Positions 8,745 through 18,829 are shown, counted from the stretch's first letter. The stretch is 32,533 bases of DNA from Burkholderiales bacterium (GCA_019744945.1 JAIETT010000199.1:1-32533), one strand, 5' to 3'. Program-made: numbers and translations. The notes: generated by a model from the sequence alone, not told the origin.

Positions 8745-9369
8745 AACACTATATTGTTTACTCATGATAATTGTGGCTAATCTTGCTATCTCTGAAGACC
8801 TAGGCATCATCGGTAAAACCTATCCAATTGGTGAACAAAATTTAATGGATTACATTAAATCGCGTGCAACAACATTAGTTAATAATGGCCAATGGGAAAA
8901 CTTACGCAAAAAAGCAGTAAGAGACACAGAAAACAAGATTGATCACCCACCTGTCATTGCTGGGATCTATCCAACCGTGGAGAGTTCGGTTCGCTATTAT
9001 GATCCAGCAGTAAGAATTAACCAGGATATTATTAATCCTTATGATAAGAGTATTATTGCTCGTAAAGGACAAATCGTAAACCCAACGATGTATATGTCAT
9101 TCAATAATGAGTTAATTTTCATTGATGGCCGAGATAAGAATCAAGTTGAATACGCATTGGCAGAAAGTAAGCGCTCTCCATTTCAAAGCAGTATTGTATT
9201 AATCGCTGCAAATAATTTTAGAGATTTATTACGACAAGAGCAACATTTATTTTTCTATGACCAAGGTGCCGCATTAACTAAGAAATTTAATATTCGTCAT
9301 GTACCAACAATAATTTATCAGGATCAAGTTAAACCAACAAAATTAAGAATTGAGGAAGTAAAGCTATGA
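8737..9369 (+). CDS. traW: type-F conjugative transfer protein TraW
   Basis: MNKTLYCLLMIIVANLAISEDLGIIGKTYPIGEQNLMDYI... signal peptide plus TraW-like GxxGxxYPIxE start; followed by traU and trbC as in F-type systems. Start moved from 8689 to ATG 8737 with GGAG RBS. Confidence 0.75.
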   Translation: MNKTLYCLLMIIVANLAISEDLGIIGKTYPIGEQNLMDYIKSRATTLVNNGQWENLRKKAVRDTENKIDHPPVIAGIYPTVESSVRYYDPAVRINQDIINPYDKSIIARKGQIVNPTMYMSFNNELIFIDGRDKNQVEYALAESKRSPFQSSIVLIAANNFRDLLRQEQHLFFYDQGAALTKKFNIRHVPTIIYQDQVKPTKLRIEEVKL

Positions 9370-9749
9370 AGTATTTTATATGCGCACTTTGTGCGTGTAC
9401 ACTTATTGGATGCTCAAAATTTGATAATGCAAAGCTAACCGAATGTGAATATAACAATAAAAACCTAGCTGAATCAAGTTTGACATATCAAACCAAATTA
9501 CTGGTTCAAACCAAAAAAAACATTGAGCTTGAATTTAAAATTGAATCCGAAGTTGAATCTAGGATGCATAAGCAAAAAATAGCTTTGGCAAACGAACGTG
9601 AAAGCATGATTGAAGAAAATAATCATGCTCGAGCAACTCTGCGGAGTATTTTTGGTTTGGCAGTACTTGGTCTATTAGTTGGCTTAGCAATGATTAACTA
9701 TTGGGTAATAACAAAATATTTAACAAGGAAGACTAAAGATGCAAAATAA
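9366..9749 (+). CDS. lipoprotein with C-terminal TM
   Basis: MKYFICALCACTLIGCSK lipobox. Confidence 0.65.
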   Translation: MKYFICALCACTLIGCSKFDNAKLTECEYNNKNLAESSLTYQTKLLVQTKKNIELEFKIESEVESRMHKQKIALANERESMIEENNHARATLRSIFGLAVLGLLVGLAMINYWVITKYLTRKTKDAK

Positions 9750-10782
9750 CCTCAATAAGATCTTAGTCTTGCTTTTATTGATGATTTCTGGACTAAGTAC
9801 CGCAACTGCTCAATGTGTTGGGAAGTGGGCGAATCCAATTACTGATATTTGTTGGTCTTGCATGTTTCCATTTATGATTGCAGGACTACAGATAGATAAT
9901 CTACGTGGTGAGCAACCCGCTGGTTCGTTTACTGCACCAGCAGTTTGTGCGGGGATGACACCAATTGGATTTAAAATAGGAATTGGTATGGACTTTTATG
10001 ACCCAAATCGAATTGTTGACGTAACTAGAACACCATATTGCATGGTCGGGCTTGGTGGCGTAAATATGAGCGCAGGCCTAGCTAATTTATATAAACGGGC
10101 TGGTACCGCCACGCAGGATGAAAAAATCAAGGTAAAGCAATTCTATCAGGCCCACACCTATATAGATCCATTGCTGTTTTTACTTGAGGTTCCAATTGAC
10201 ATGTCTTGCACGCAAGTAGCTGGATTTGATGTCGGTTACTTGACTGAGTTAGATCCATTATGGAATAATGACTCATTAACTTTTTTCCTAAATCCTGATG
10301 CAATTTTATATGCAAATCCAGCAACAGCAGTCACCTCGGCTTTGGATTGTGTAGCTAATTTACCTGGAGCTTGGAATGTTGCGAGTGGATTAGCGTACTG
10401 GAGTGCAGGATGCCAGGGTTCAATGTACCCATTAGATGGTAATTTACCAGGGGACACCTCAATTAATGATAGTGTTCTAACTATGGAGCGCCTATTACAT
10501 AAAAATCATCGTCAACTAATTGAATTTTCAACAGCAGGTCCATTAGCAATGTTTGCGGCTTTTGTACCTCAACCATTAATGAATAAAACAGAGTACAAAT
10601 ACAGCATGATTTACCCGATTGGATTTGTTGATCCGTTATCAGGAGGCAAATGTTGCTCACCATTTGGGCGAACAACTACAGGATGGAGCGCGGCGCATTC
10701 ATTTCCAACCATGGGTGAAGATTTTAGTTTCCATATATATCAACGTCGTGATTGCTGTAGCGGTATAACCATTCCTATGTAA
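9739..10782 (+). CDS. traU: conjugative transfer protein TraU
   Basis: Cys-rich periplasmic protein: CVGKWANPITDICWSCMFPFMIAG..., GGKCCSPFGRTTTGWSAAHSFP..., RDCCSG. Confidence 0.9.
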   Translation: MQNNLNKILVLLLLMISGLSTATAQCVGKWANPITDICWSCMFPFMIAGLQIDNLRGEQPAGSFTAPAVCAGMTPIGFKIGIGMDFYDPNRIVDVTRTPYCMVGLGGVNMSAGLANLYKRAGTATQDEKIKVKQFYQAHTYIDPLLFLLEVPIDMSCTQVAGFDVGYLTELDPLWNNDSLTFFLNPDAILYANPATAVTSALDCVANLPGAWNVASGLAYWSAGCQGSMYPLDGNLPGDTSINDSVLTMERLLHKNHRQLIEFSTAGPLAMFAAFVPQPLMNKTEYKYSMIYPIGFVDPLSGGKCCSPFGRTTTGWSAAHSFPTMGEDFSFHIYQRRDCCSGITIPM

Positions 10783-10815
10783 TATTCATGTTTTAGGTCT
10801 TAAAAGGAGAAATCA

Positions 10816-11211
10816 ATGTTTAACAGCTTTGTTCAATTTTGTCAATATACGGGAATAATTTTTCTATGTACCGGACTTGGTTTTAGATCATATATTTTTG
10901 CAATACTAGATAGAAGTATTGCGAATAAAGAGTTACCATCAGAACAAGAGATTAAATATTTAGACGTTTATAATTTTTTAAATTTGATTCTACTATTGTG
11001 GCTACCAATTACGCTTGTTTTATCGGAATTAAATCTTATAACACACACTCAAAATGGTATTGATATTAAGGCATTTATTGGATCATTAAAAAATTCAACT
11101 ACGCTATGGTTATTTTTAGGATTAGGGGTTTTACATATGACCGTAATAGCAACGCCATTGTCAAAAAAAATGCTTAACTTTCGTAAAGTTACTGGAGGTG
11201 ATGATGAATAA
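10816..11211 (+). CDS. membrane protein
   Basis: 131-aa ORF with several hydrophobic segments; gaps fit operon membership. Confidence 0.6.
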   Translation: MFNSFVQFCQYTGIIFLCTGLGFRSYIFAILDRSIANKELPSEQEIKYLDVYNFLNLILLLWLPITLVLSELNLITHTQNGIDIKAFIGSLKNSTTLWLFLGLGVLHMTVIATPLSKKMLNFRKVTGGDDE

Positions 11212-11977
11212 GGCTTATAGTAAAATATTTACGTGTTTGACGCTTGCAACAGCAATAAATTCATTTGCGGCTAACGTAAACTTATCGAATATTCAGGCTA
11301 AAAACGAAAGTCAGATTAACTTGATTGATACTAATTACCAAACGACTCAAGTAAGCAATAAATCATTTTTTGCGCAGAGCAATGTTGAGTCAATTCAACA
11401 AGGGAATAAAATAAAAATCAGCAATCTCAAAGTTATTCCGGGTAATATGCCAAGTATTGATTTAGCAACATTAATACCAAACAAATTACAACTTGACCAA
11501 CTTATTAATCAGTCACAGAAAGCGATAAGTGAAGTTCCAGAAAATAGCAATATAGCTTTATTTTTAAGTTTTACTACATTAGACAAAGACACTGTTTTAA
11601 TGTACGCAAAGCAAGCTGTAAAATATAATATTCCTATTGTGTTACGTGGTTTTATTAATAACTCATTTAAAGAAACAGGAACCTATATCAAAGTAATTCG
11701 AGAGCAATTTCCTGAGTTAACAATACTTATCGATCCGCCAGCATATGAAAAATATGACATTACAGTAATTCCTGCATTAGTGGTGTCTAAGTCTGCTGCT
11801 AACCCGATTAAAGATGGTTGTAATTCACCTGGTGATTACGTTAAAGTTTATGGAGAAATATCTATTGCTGGTATGTTAGATTATGTGCGATTTAATAGTA
11901 AAAATCCTGCATTAGTCATAGCTGCTAATAACAGTATCAATGGAATTCGTGCAAAGAGGTATTTTAAAAGTGAATAA
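11198..11977 (+). CDS. trbC: type-F conjugative transfer protein TrbC-like
   Basis: Signal peptide; IALFLSFTTLDKDTVLMYAKQAVKYNIPIVLRGFINNSF...ILIDPPAYEKYDITVIPALVV typical of the TrbC thioredoxin-like C-terminal region. Confidence 0.8.
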   Translation: MMMNKAYSKIFTCLTLATAINSFAANVNLSNIQAKNESQINLIDTNYQTTQVSNKSFFAQSNVESIQQGNKIKISNLKVIPGNMPSIDLATLIPNKLQLDQLINQSQKAISEVPENSNIALFLSFTTLDKDTVLMYAKQAVKYNIPIVLRGFINNSFKETGTYIKVIREQFPELTILIDPPAYEKYDITVIPALVVSKSAANPIKDGCNSPGDYVKVYGEISIAGMLDYVRFNSKNPALVIAANNSINGIRAKRYFKSE

Positions 11978-12344
11978 AGTATTAATTATGATTTTAACCA
12001 TCAGTAGCGCAGTTTCTTGGGCTGATACAGCTATGATAGTGAATAATCAACCATCTAATCAGCAAGCCATCGCAAATGTAGCCACAAGGATAAATCCAGC
12101 ACAGATCAAACATCAGCAATCTTTGCAAAACCAAGAAACTCAACTAGCCATGTATATTGATGAAATTACTCATATTCCCACATGGAGAAGTTTCAATTTA
12201 ATCAGAAACTCGAGAGTTAATGAAAAAATTAGCTCTGATCTATTAATTCAAAAGCTAAATAGTTATCTAGCGCAAAATAAGCACCCAATACTAACTAGTT
12301 CGCAGAGTATTCAAATAATTAAAGCAACCGACGCAGTAAATTAG
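11970..12344 (+). CDS. small secreted hypothetical protein (likely GTG start)
   Basis: VNKVLIMILTISSAVSWADTA signal peptide; AGAGG RBS upstream of GTG 11970. Confidence 0.55.
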   Translation: MNKVLIMILTISSAVSWADTAMIVNNQPSNQQAIANVATRINPAQIKHQQSLQNQETQLAMYIDEITHIPTWRSFNLIRNSRVNEKISSDLLIQKLNSYLAQNKHPILTSSQSIQIIKATDAVN

Positions 12345-12367
12345 GGCTTTCATTCATTCGTGTGAAT

Positions 12368-12468
12368 TTGGACTTTGTCCAACATGGAATAAACCATTAG
12401 CTGATTGTTGGATAATTCCCGTGGATAACTCGTTGAGTTAACCACCGGTTTACCCACATTGCAGCTAA
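12368..12468. other. nested inverted-repeat intergenic structure between convergent genes
   Basis: TTGGACtttGTCCAA; TTAGCTG...CAGCTAA (12397/12462) enclosing GTGGATAACTC-gtt-GAGTTAACCAC (12421-12445). Confidence 0.6.
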
Positions 12469-12548
12469 CCGCTTATTTCCATTAATTAACAATCATTTGA
12501 ATGAAATAATAGTAAGTTTTTTGGGTTTTCATGGCAGGATGACAAAAG

Positions 12549-14303
12549 CTATTTTTTTATTGGACGATCCAAGTTTTCATATTTGCTATCTTCTTCACTT
12601 AGTTCTCTCTGTAATTTAACCACATCAATATATTTTTTATAATTTAATTTGAGACTTAGCCCTTTTTCAGGAATATCAACGCCTAATCTATTCACTTGAA
12701 ATGGATGGTTGTGTTCCGAATTTACCATCGGCATTTGAAGGTGATAAATTTCTCTACCTCCAACGGTCAAAATGCATTCACCAATGCCAAGAGCTTCAAT
12801 TTGTGGTGCAGTGATGATATCTACATCTGATTCTTGATGACCATATGATTGCCCAGTACCATCGCCAGCGGTAGCGTTTGGAGCAACTTGCAAATTTTGC
12901 TTGCTTTGGCTATTGCTCTCAGTGTTGGTAAGCGTGTATTTTATTGATTTGGTTGTTCCAATGTTTTTAACAATACGTTCAGCGGTATCTAAGTCTCCAA
13001 CTTTAAGGTAAATTTTACTCCAGGAATTACCCTCGACAATTGAAAGTAGTTCAGGACTAATTTTCTTGTAATTTGCATCAGTTTGAACGGCTGGCATCAT
13101 CACAATTCTAGCCGAGCGAGCTTGTTCAAATAATCTACCCCAGGAATCATTAACATACGATCCAGCCTCATCCATTGAAGCGAGGAATAATGGACTAGGC
13201 TTCTTACTTTCAGGGAGTTTTAATACCCAAGATACAGCAGTCCTTAGATCTGAAACCAATATTTTACCGAATGCATTGGCCGCTTCAGTTTTACCAAGCG
13301 TTGGCAGCATGACCCACAGGATTTTATTTTGAGTTATTACATCAAATAACTTAATATCTGGATTATAGTTATTTGTAATCTCACCAAACTTATTTGTTCC
13401 CAGCATAAAAATACGCCCACCAACACCACCGAACATATCTTTTAACGCTTGACCGTCGATACGACCTTTTTTAATAAACTTACTTAGCAAGGTTTTAAAA
13501 TTAATTGCCGCCTCATGGTACTCATCAATAGCCGATAGTCTTTCGTCTAACTCCATTAGCGCCTTATCTGACATTAATAAAAGCGCCAAATCTATCATTG
13601 AATAAGCTAAACCAGCTTGTTGCAAAGCGCCAACAAAGATAGTTAAGGCAACTGTTGCTTCAGTTCTATAATGGTCCGAGCCTGGATTGTTTTCTGAAGA
13701 TGGAATTAAGGAAATAATCCGTGTAGCCACCTCATCAGGATCGCCATACAATATAGGATTGTAGGTGTTTGAAAGCTCTGGGAAGTCGATGTTTACGACT
13801 AAAACATCATCACCGCGACCAATGCTACACATCAAGCTGTAAAACTTTAAAAAATCCCCTTGGTCATTTTTACCATCAATGTGCATTAAACCACCTCCTT
13901 GTAGGGCATGCTGGAACAATATATTTCTAACCAATACGCTTTTACCAGTACCAGATTGTCCAATTATCATGATATGCCTAGTCATTATCTCAAAGTAAAG
14001 TCTAATCGAAACAGCTGTGTCCGATGTATAGCCAATTTCATAGCTTTTATAAATATCAACATTAACTGGTGGTGGGCTTGATTTGAACTTAGTGCTGGTT
14101 TCCAATTTATGAGCTCGTCGATATTCATCGAGCAAACGATACGATATGCCAATCATACCAATAAAAGACAAAAACGTCGTAAAAATATGAATTTTTGTAC
14201 TGTAGAATAGTGGTGTAATCATTATTATAGGTAATAAAACTAACGTGATACAAATTGTATCTTTATTACCACCAATTTGAATTTCATTTAATTTTTTTAA
14301 CAT
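12549..14303 (-). CDS. traD: TraD/VirD4-family type IV coupling protein
   Basis: Two N-terminal TMs, Walker A GQSGTGKSVLVRN, GGGLMHIDGKNDQGDF, FLASMDEAGSYVNDSWGRLFEQARSARI. Confidence 0.9.
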   Translation of the reverse strand: MLKKLNEIQIGGNKDTICITLVLLPIIMITPLFYSTKIHIFTTFLSFIGMIGISYRLLDEYRRAHKLETSTKFKSSPPPVNVDIYKSYEIGYTSDTAVSIRLYFEIMTRHIMIIGQSGTGKSVLVRNILFQHALQGGGLMHIDGKNDQGDFLKFYSLMCSIGRGDDVLVVNIDFPELSNTYNPILYGDPDEVATRIISLIPSSENNPGSDHYRTEATVALTIFVGALQQAGLAYSMIDLALLLMSDKALMELDERLSAIDEYHEAAINFKTLLSKFIKKGRIDGQALKDMFGGVGGRIFMLGTNKFGEITNNYNPDIKLFDVITQNKILWVMLPTLGKTEAANAFGKILVSDLRTAVSWVLKLPESKKPSPLFLASMDEAGSYVNDSWGRLFEQARSARIVMMPAVQTDANYKKISPELLSIVEGNSWSKIYLKVGDLDTAERIVKNIGTTKSIKYTLTNTESNSQSKQNLQVAPNATAGDGTGQSYGHQESDVDIITAPQIEALGIGECILTVGGREIYHLQMPMVNSEHNHPFQVNRLGVDIPEKGLSLKLNYKKYIDVVKLQRELSEEDSKYENLDRPIKK

Positions 14304-14316
14304 AAGGTCTCTTTCT

Positions 14317-14568
14317 ATGGTTAAAGCATTTATATTTTGTGGCTTATTGGGTGCATGGGCATTTTATATTTACCTTGGCGAATCTCCACAAACCAAGATA
14401 TATCGTGCATGCTATCCTATTGATGGGTTTACTCAAGTAGTTACGTTTGCAGCGTCAAAATGGAGCTCTGGTGCGGCTGATTCGGTAACCAAATGGGGAA
14501 CCTATGGAGTTCAATGGTGTCAGTATGGGTTAAATAAAACTATTTATGGCACGGTTGCTGTTGATTAA
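14317..14568 (+). CDS. small membrane/secreted hypothetical protein, divergent from traD
   Basis: 83-aa ORF with N-terminal hydrophobic segment. Confidence 0.5.
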   Translation: MVKAFIFCGLLGAWAFYIYLGESPQTKIYRACYPIDGFTQVVTFAASKWSSGAADSVTKWGTYGVQWCQYGLNKTIYGTVAVD

Positions 14569-14638
14569 CAATTTTTTTCTATCCTGCCATTTAAGAGTGA
14601 TTTCAATGGTAAATCACTCGAACCTCCTGTTCTTTAAT

Positions 14639-16018
14639 TTAATTAATTACACGCCATGCTCGCCAACCTTTCTGAATTTGATAAATCTTTAGACAACTCG
14701 GAATCTGGGTTAGGTTCCTCTCTACTAAATAATCAAAATGATATTTTTTTAACAATGTGCATGAAACACTGCCATCAATATCAATACTCTTCATCATTAT
14801 CTGAATATCCTGAACATTTGCTCCAATTTCCATCGCCGGCGCAATTTTGATGTTTGGACTGTAAAATGGCACATAGTAGTTTGATTGACTGGTACCAAGA
14901 ACAATTGACTTAACCGGTAACGTAAATTTAGGAATCATCCGGTAGTTATCGACAGCCATTGGCAAATAAATTGCCAAACAAAGCACTGCATAGCGCAATA
15001 ACTGAGGGATTTTAATATCATGACGATTTATTTCAATCGCCAGGATAAAGACAAATAATGCGCTGATTATAGCTGCGTATCGGATCATATTGATTGAGCA
15101 GAAAAATACTAATAGTAATGTAAACACGGTGGTTAATGAATTAGAGAAAATCCAATTAAACACGGTTCGTAAGTTATTTTGTAGATCCACTGAAATATGA
15201 TTCATTCTGAAACATTTAAGCTCTTTCAATAATTGATTTAGCTTATCTCTGTGTAAATAAACATAAAAGATAAAACCCATGCTGGTTATTGGCGAGAGTA
15301 ATACGATTAGGATAGTTTTATTTTCACCGACTATGGCTAATCGATTTAAATACATTTTTTTAAGGTCCAATACACTAGCTAGCCATTGACCATGTGAGTA
15401 CCATTGCCAAAATACGGCGGTTAGTACAATATACAAAATAGTAAAGCTTAGTTTAGTACTTCTATGATTGAACGCAAAAAATACAGCAGGAACATAGAAA
15501 AAAGCCAACCAATAAAATGGAATTAACACTAAACCAATTAAAAACCAGCATGCTTTAGCAATATAAGTATCCTTAGTAACTATCCCCCAAAGCACCCAGC
15601 AACTAAAAAACATCTCTGGGCGGCCAAGAACAAATCTCAGGGTTGTAAAATTATTTAATAGTAGCATTAGTAAAATAGCAATCCACAATGGCTTATCAAC
15701 AGATGGTTTAATCAATTTATTCAAGATGATAAGGCATGGCGTTATAAAAAAAAGCATACAAATTAATTGAATAATATGAGCCGTAATTACACGGTTAGTG
15801 AGTAGACTTAGATGGTGTAGAATCATGTCAAATAATATATACTGATTGTATTTGGCCATTAATGGCGCATAAACATATAAATTTGCATAATCATAGTTAT
15901 ATGAGCCTGCAACAATATCACGCATAAGATCATCTTGCGGCAATGGCAAATTCAGACCAAATATAATAAACACCATGGCAACATAAAGAACTAAAATACC
16001 ATAATTTTCTGCTTTCAT
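14639..16018 (-). CDS. polytopic membrane glycosyltransferase-like protein (GT-C type)
   Basis: 459 aa, many TMs, early acidic loop LPLPQDDLMRDIVAGSYNYDYA. Confidence 0.65.
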   Translation of the reverse strand: MKAENYGILVLYVAMVFIIFGLNLPLPQDDLMRDIVAGSYNYDYANLYVYAPLMAKYNQYILFDMILHHLSLLTNRVITAHIIQLICMLFFITPCLIILNKLIKPSVDKPLWIAILLMLLLNNFTTLRFVLGRPEMFFSCWVLWGIVTKDTYIAKACWFLIGLVLIPFYWLAFFYVPAVFFAFNHRSTKLSFTILYIVLTAVFWQWYSHGQWLASVLDLKKMYLNRLAIVGENKTILIVLLSPITSMGFIFYVYLHRDKLNQLLKELKCFRMNHISVDLQNNLRTVFNWIFSNSLTTVFTLLLVFFCSINMIRYAAIISALFVFILAIEINRHDIKIPQLLRYAVLCLAIYLPMAVDNYRMIPKFTLPVKSIVLGTSQSNYYVPFYSPNIKIAPAMEIGANVQDIQIMMKSIDIDGSVSCTLLKKYHFDYLVERNLTQIPSCLKIYQIQKGWRAWRVIN

Positions 16019-16647
16019 TATATTGCCGCCATTCTGACTAATTTAAACATATCCCAAAACTTTATTTTTTTACCAATTATTCGCGAGGTATAGCTGATTG
16101 GTACTTCAATTATAGGTACCTGAGCTTTTAAGCATAATTTATTGATTTCTGTTTCAAGTTCAAATCCAAGAGATGAGCATTGTTTTAATATTGCTAGCGG
16201 AACAATTCGCATTCCAGTTAAGCAATCATTGATTTTTTGTTTATACTTTAAATGAAGCATTAATTTAATGACCGCATTGGCCAGCTTGGAGCTGAATAGA
16301 AGATTGGAGCGAGGTCTTACACCGAGAATCATTCCTGGCTGATTTACCGCAGAATCTGTCAATGTTTTTATGCTCAGTGTATCATATTCATTATCTGCAT
16401 CATGCAGGATTACTGAGTCGGTTAAAATGCTACCTAATCCGCGTTTTATAGCATAACCTTTGCCGCGTAATTTTTCCTTAAGGTAGGTAACAGGGAAATT
16501 TTTTATTATTTCAGCAGATCCGTCATTAGAATTATTATCAACCACAATTATTTCAATATGTGGGTATGCTCGTGTAAGATTTTCAAGAACAACACCAATT
16601 GTTGGTGCTTCGTTGTAACATGGAATTAAAATAGTATAAGTTTTCAA
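16018..16647 (-). CDS. family 2 glycosyltransferase (DPM/GtrB-like)
   Basis: YTILIPCYNEAPTIGVVLENL...EIIVVDNNSNDGSAEII...HDADNEYD. ORF track begins at 16707, but that stretch contains the promoter-like element; TTG 16647 with RBS AGAGG is preferred. Confidence 0.85.
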   Translation of the reverse strand: MKTYTILIPCYNEAPTIGVVLENLTRAYPHIEIIVVDNNSNDGSAEIIKNFPVTYLKEKLRGKGYAIKRGLGSILTDSVILHDADNEYDTLSIKTLTDSAVNQPGMILGVRPRSNLLFSSKLANAVIKLMLHLKYKQKINDCLTGMRIVPLAILKQCSSLGFELETEINKLCLKAQVPIIEVPISYTSRIIGKKIKFWDMFKLVRMAAI

Positions 16648-16675
16648 TATAAATACCTCTAAATATTGTTTCTGA

Positions 16676-16723
16676 ATTATACAGAGGCACACAAAGTAAT
16701 TTACCAACGAAAACGCGTATTTT
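16676..16723 (-). promoter_or_regulatory. dispersed promoter-like element, copy 3 (box plus -10 TATAAT)
   Basis: Minus strand AAAATACGCGTTTTCGTTGGTA, 20-nt gap, TATAAT. Confidence 0.7.
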
Positions 16724-16789
16724 TAAATTTACTGTAAATTATTCTCCACAAAGTAGAATTTTACGCATCTATCCATTATCAGGCGGCAA

Positions 16790-17130
16790 ACCACAGCTTT
16801 AAACACTCAAAGATGTTTTATTACAGCTTGCACTAGATTTAAACATTGCAGGTGTGCGGTTTTAATATGTTTTAATACATGTTTAGCTGGTTATAACTAT
16901 TTACAATACCATACTACTCACTAAAAGTTTTCGATGATAAATTTAAGTAATGGGTTGATTTAAATTAATTAATTTTAATATATTGCATAATTATGAGCGC
17001 TGACGCATAAAGATGTTTAAATACATCTTAAAATATTTTAAAACACTCCAATACATTTGTTGACACATGTTTAATAGTGTGCTATAATGGTTTCTTACAG
17101 CTTAATACACTTTTAAACATTTAAAGGATT
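16790..17130 (+). promoter_or_regulatory. candidate parC-type centromere and promoter region upstream of the ParM-like gene
   Basis: Iterated TTTAAACA / ATGTTTTA / AATACATGTTTA / GATGTTTAAATACATC motifs, ACAGCTT three times, and a sigma70 promoter TTGACA(17060)-17 nt-TATAAT(17083). Confidence 0.6.
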
Positions 17131-17135
17131 TTATT

Positions 17136-18083
17136 ATGATTACAAAAAATGAACAAGAAAATGATTGCCAAGTAATTTGTATTGACCCAGGATTCGGAGA
17201 TTGTAAATGGTGGACAGGTGACAAATTTGGTAAATTCTCAACTTCAATCAAACGTGCAGATGCTAATGCTTTAAAATTTGATGTCAAGGGTGGGGATATT
17301 TCATTAAACACGAATGAGTATTTATTTAATGGTTCAAAGTGGTATGTCGGAAATACTATTGCTGAAATGGGTGCACTCTCAACTAGAGATTATTCTTTTA
17401 TAGAAAAATTTGCACCATTAATTACGTACAAGGCAATTATTGATGCTGGTCTTGATATTAAAAAACCTATCAAAATTAAAACGTGTCTGTCAATTATGAA
17501 TTATGAGCACAAAGACGAGTTTGCCAAGGCAATGTCAACAATTAACGTTAACAATAACGTGATCAACTGCGAGGTTGATGTAATTGCACAAGGTTTTGCT
17601 AGTTTTATCGATTATTTATCAAGTACTGGTGCAGATGTAAATGGAATCTATACCATTACAAACATTGGATTTAATACGATTGATTTTTGTGCCATTTCTG
17701 GTGGACAAGTAGTTTATTCAACGGCAAATCCAAATGGTTTAAATGAAATGGTTAAGGCACTTCGCCAAAGCTTAGAGCATAAGTTTAAAATTCATTTTAA
17801 TGAACAAGAAGTTAAGCAAATATTCTTGGATAAGCAAATTACTATATCAGGTAAGACTATTTCACTAGTTGAAGAAATCCAAGATATTAAAATTAATTAT
17901 TTTGATACATTTTTTTATAGCTTACCTGATGTTAAAGATTACTTACGCAAAGCAACCAAAAATATTTTTGCTGGTGGTGGCGCGTATTATCTAGAAGATG
18001 CCGTACTTGATGACAGCATGACCTTTGTGCAAAAACCATACGAGTATAGTGACGTTCGTGGAGTTAATGCGTATGAGCAATAA
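17136..18083 (+). CDS. parM: ParM/StbA-family actin-like plasmid segregation protein
   Basis: VICIDPGFGDCKWW..., ITNIGFNTIDFCAISGG, FAGGGAYYLEDA actin-fold motifs. Confidence 0.85.
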   Translation: MITKNEQENDCQVICIDPGFGDCKWWTGDKFGKFSTSIKRADANALKFDVKGGDISLNTNEYLFNGSKWYVGNTIAEMGALSTRDYSFIEKFAPLITYKAIIDAGLDIKKPIKIKTCLSIMNYEHKDEFAKAMSTINVNNNVINCEVDVIAQGFASFIDYLSSTGADVNGIYTITNIGFNTIDFCAISGGQVVYSTANPNGLNEMVKALRQSLEHKFKIHFNEQEVKQIFLDKQITISGKTISLVEEIQDIKINYFDTFFYSLPDVKDYLRKATKNIFAGGGAYYLEDAVLDDSMTFVQKPYEYSDVRGVNAYEQ

Positions 18084-18381
18084 TAATAAAATGCAAATTT
18101 TTCCAAGCGATGTAATGGCAGAAGCAATTAATAAGCTACCACGAGGAACCAAATCAAAATTTGTAAATCTGTGTGTAGAATGCGTCTTGGCTGATACAAA
18201 CCTACGAAATAAGGTCTTAGCTCAGTTAATGGGCTTTGACTTAAGTAGTGAACTGAAAACAAGCCCTATTGAACCAGTTAAACACACTGCTGACGTTGAA
18301 GTTCAGGATAATGTAACTGAACCAGCAACAGCAACAGATCCAAAAAAAATTACGCCCGGCACAATACGTTTTAACAAATAA
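18073..18381 (+). CDS. small protein downstream of parM, candidate ParR/StbB adaptor
   Basis: ATG 18073 overlaps the parM stop; position fits the partition adaptor. Confidence 0.5.
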   Translation: MSNNNKMQIFPSDVMAEAINKLPRGTKSKFVNLCVECVLADTNLRNKVLAQLMGFDLSSELKTSPIEPVKHTADVEVQDNVTEPATATDPKKITPGTIRFNK

Positions 18382-18397
18382 GTACAAGGAGCATCAA

Positions 18398-18721
18398 ATG
18401 TTAGATCAAACAATTTTTAACCAAGACAATCAAATTCAAAGTTTTGATAATGCGGGTAATTTAATCATAAATGGGGTTTTTGACTTAGGTCAAAACCGTG
18501 TGGTAATTAATGAGTTCAATATTTGTGAAGAGAACAATATAAACAACATAAAACAATTTATTAATGTTTGCAAATCAAAACGGATTGATCAAATTAGCTT
18601 TAATGTTCCAAATAACGCTCACGAATCTGATGAGCAGCAAGAGATTACTGATTTATTGAATGAGTCCGGTTTTACAGTCTCTGAGAACCAAGGTGTCATA
18701 GTCGGCAGCATTAATTTTTAA
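18398..18721 (+). CDS. hypothetical protein
   Basis: 107-aa ORF with AAGGAG RBS. Confidence 0.6.
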   Translation: MLDQTIFNQDNQIQSFDNAGNLIINGVFDLGQNRVVINEFNICEENNINNIKQFINVCKSKRIDQISFNVPNNAHESDEQQEITDLLNESGFTVSENQGVIVGSINF

Positions 18722-18798
18722 TGAGTTAAAAATGAACTGGTTTATAGAGAGAGAGATAATTATAACGGAAAAACATAAACGTGCATAACTATTAACAA

Positions 18799-18824
18799 AA
18801 AGCCAGCATTTGCTGGTTTTTTTG
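18799..18824 (+). terminator. intrinsic terminator
   Basis: AAAGCCAGCATTTGCTGGTTTTTTTG. Confidence 0.85.
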
Positions 18825-18829
18825 TTATC

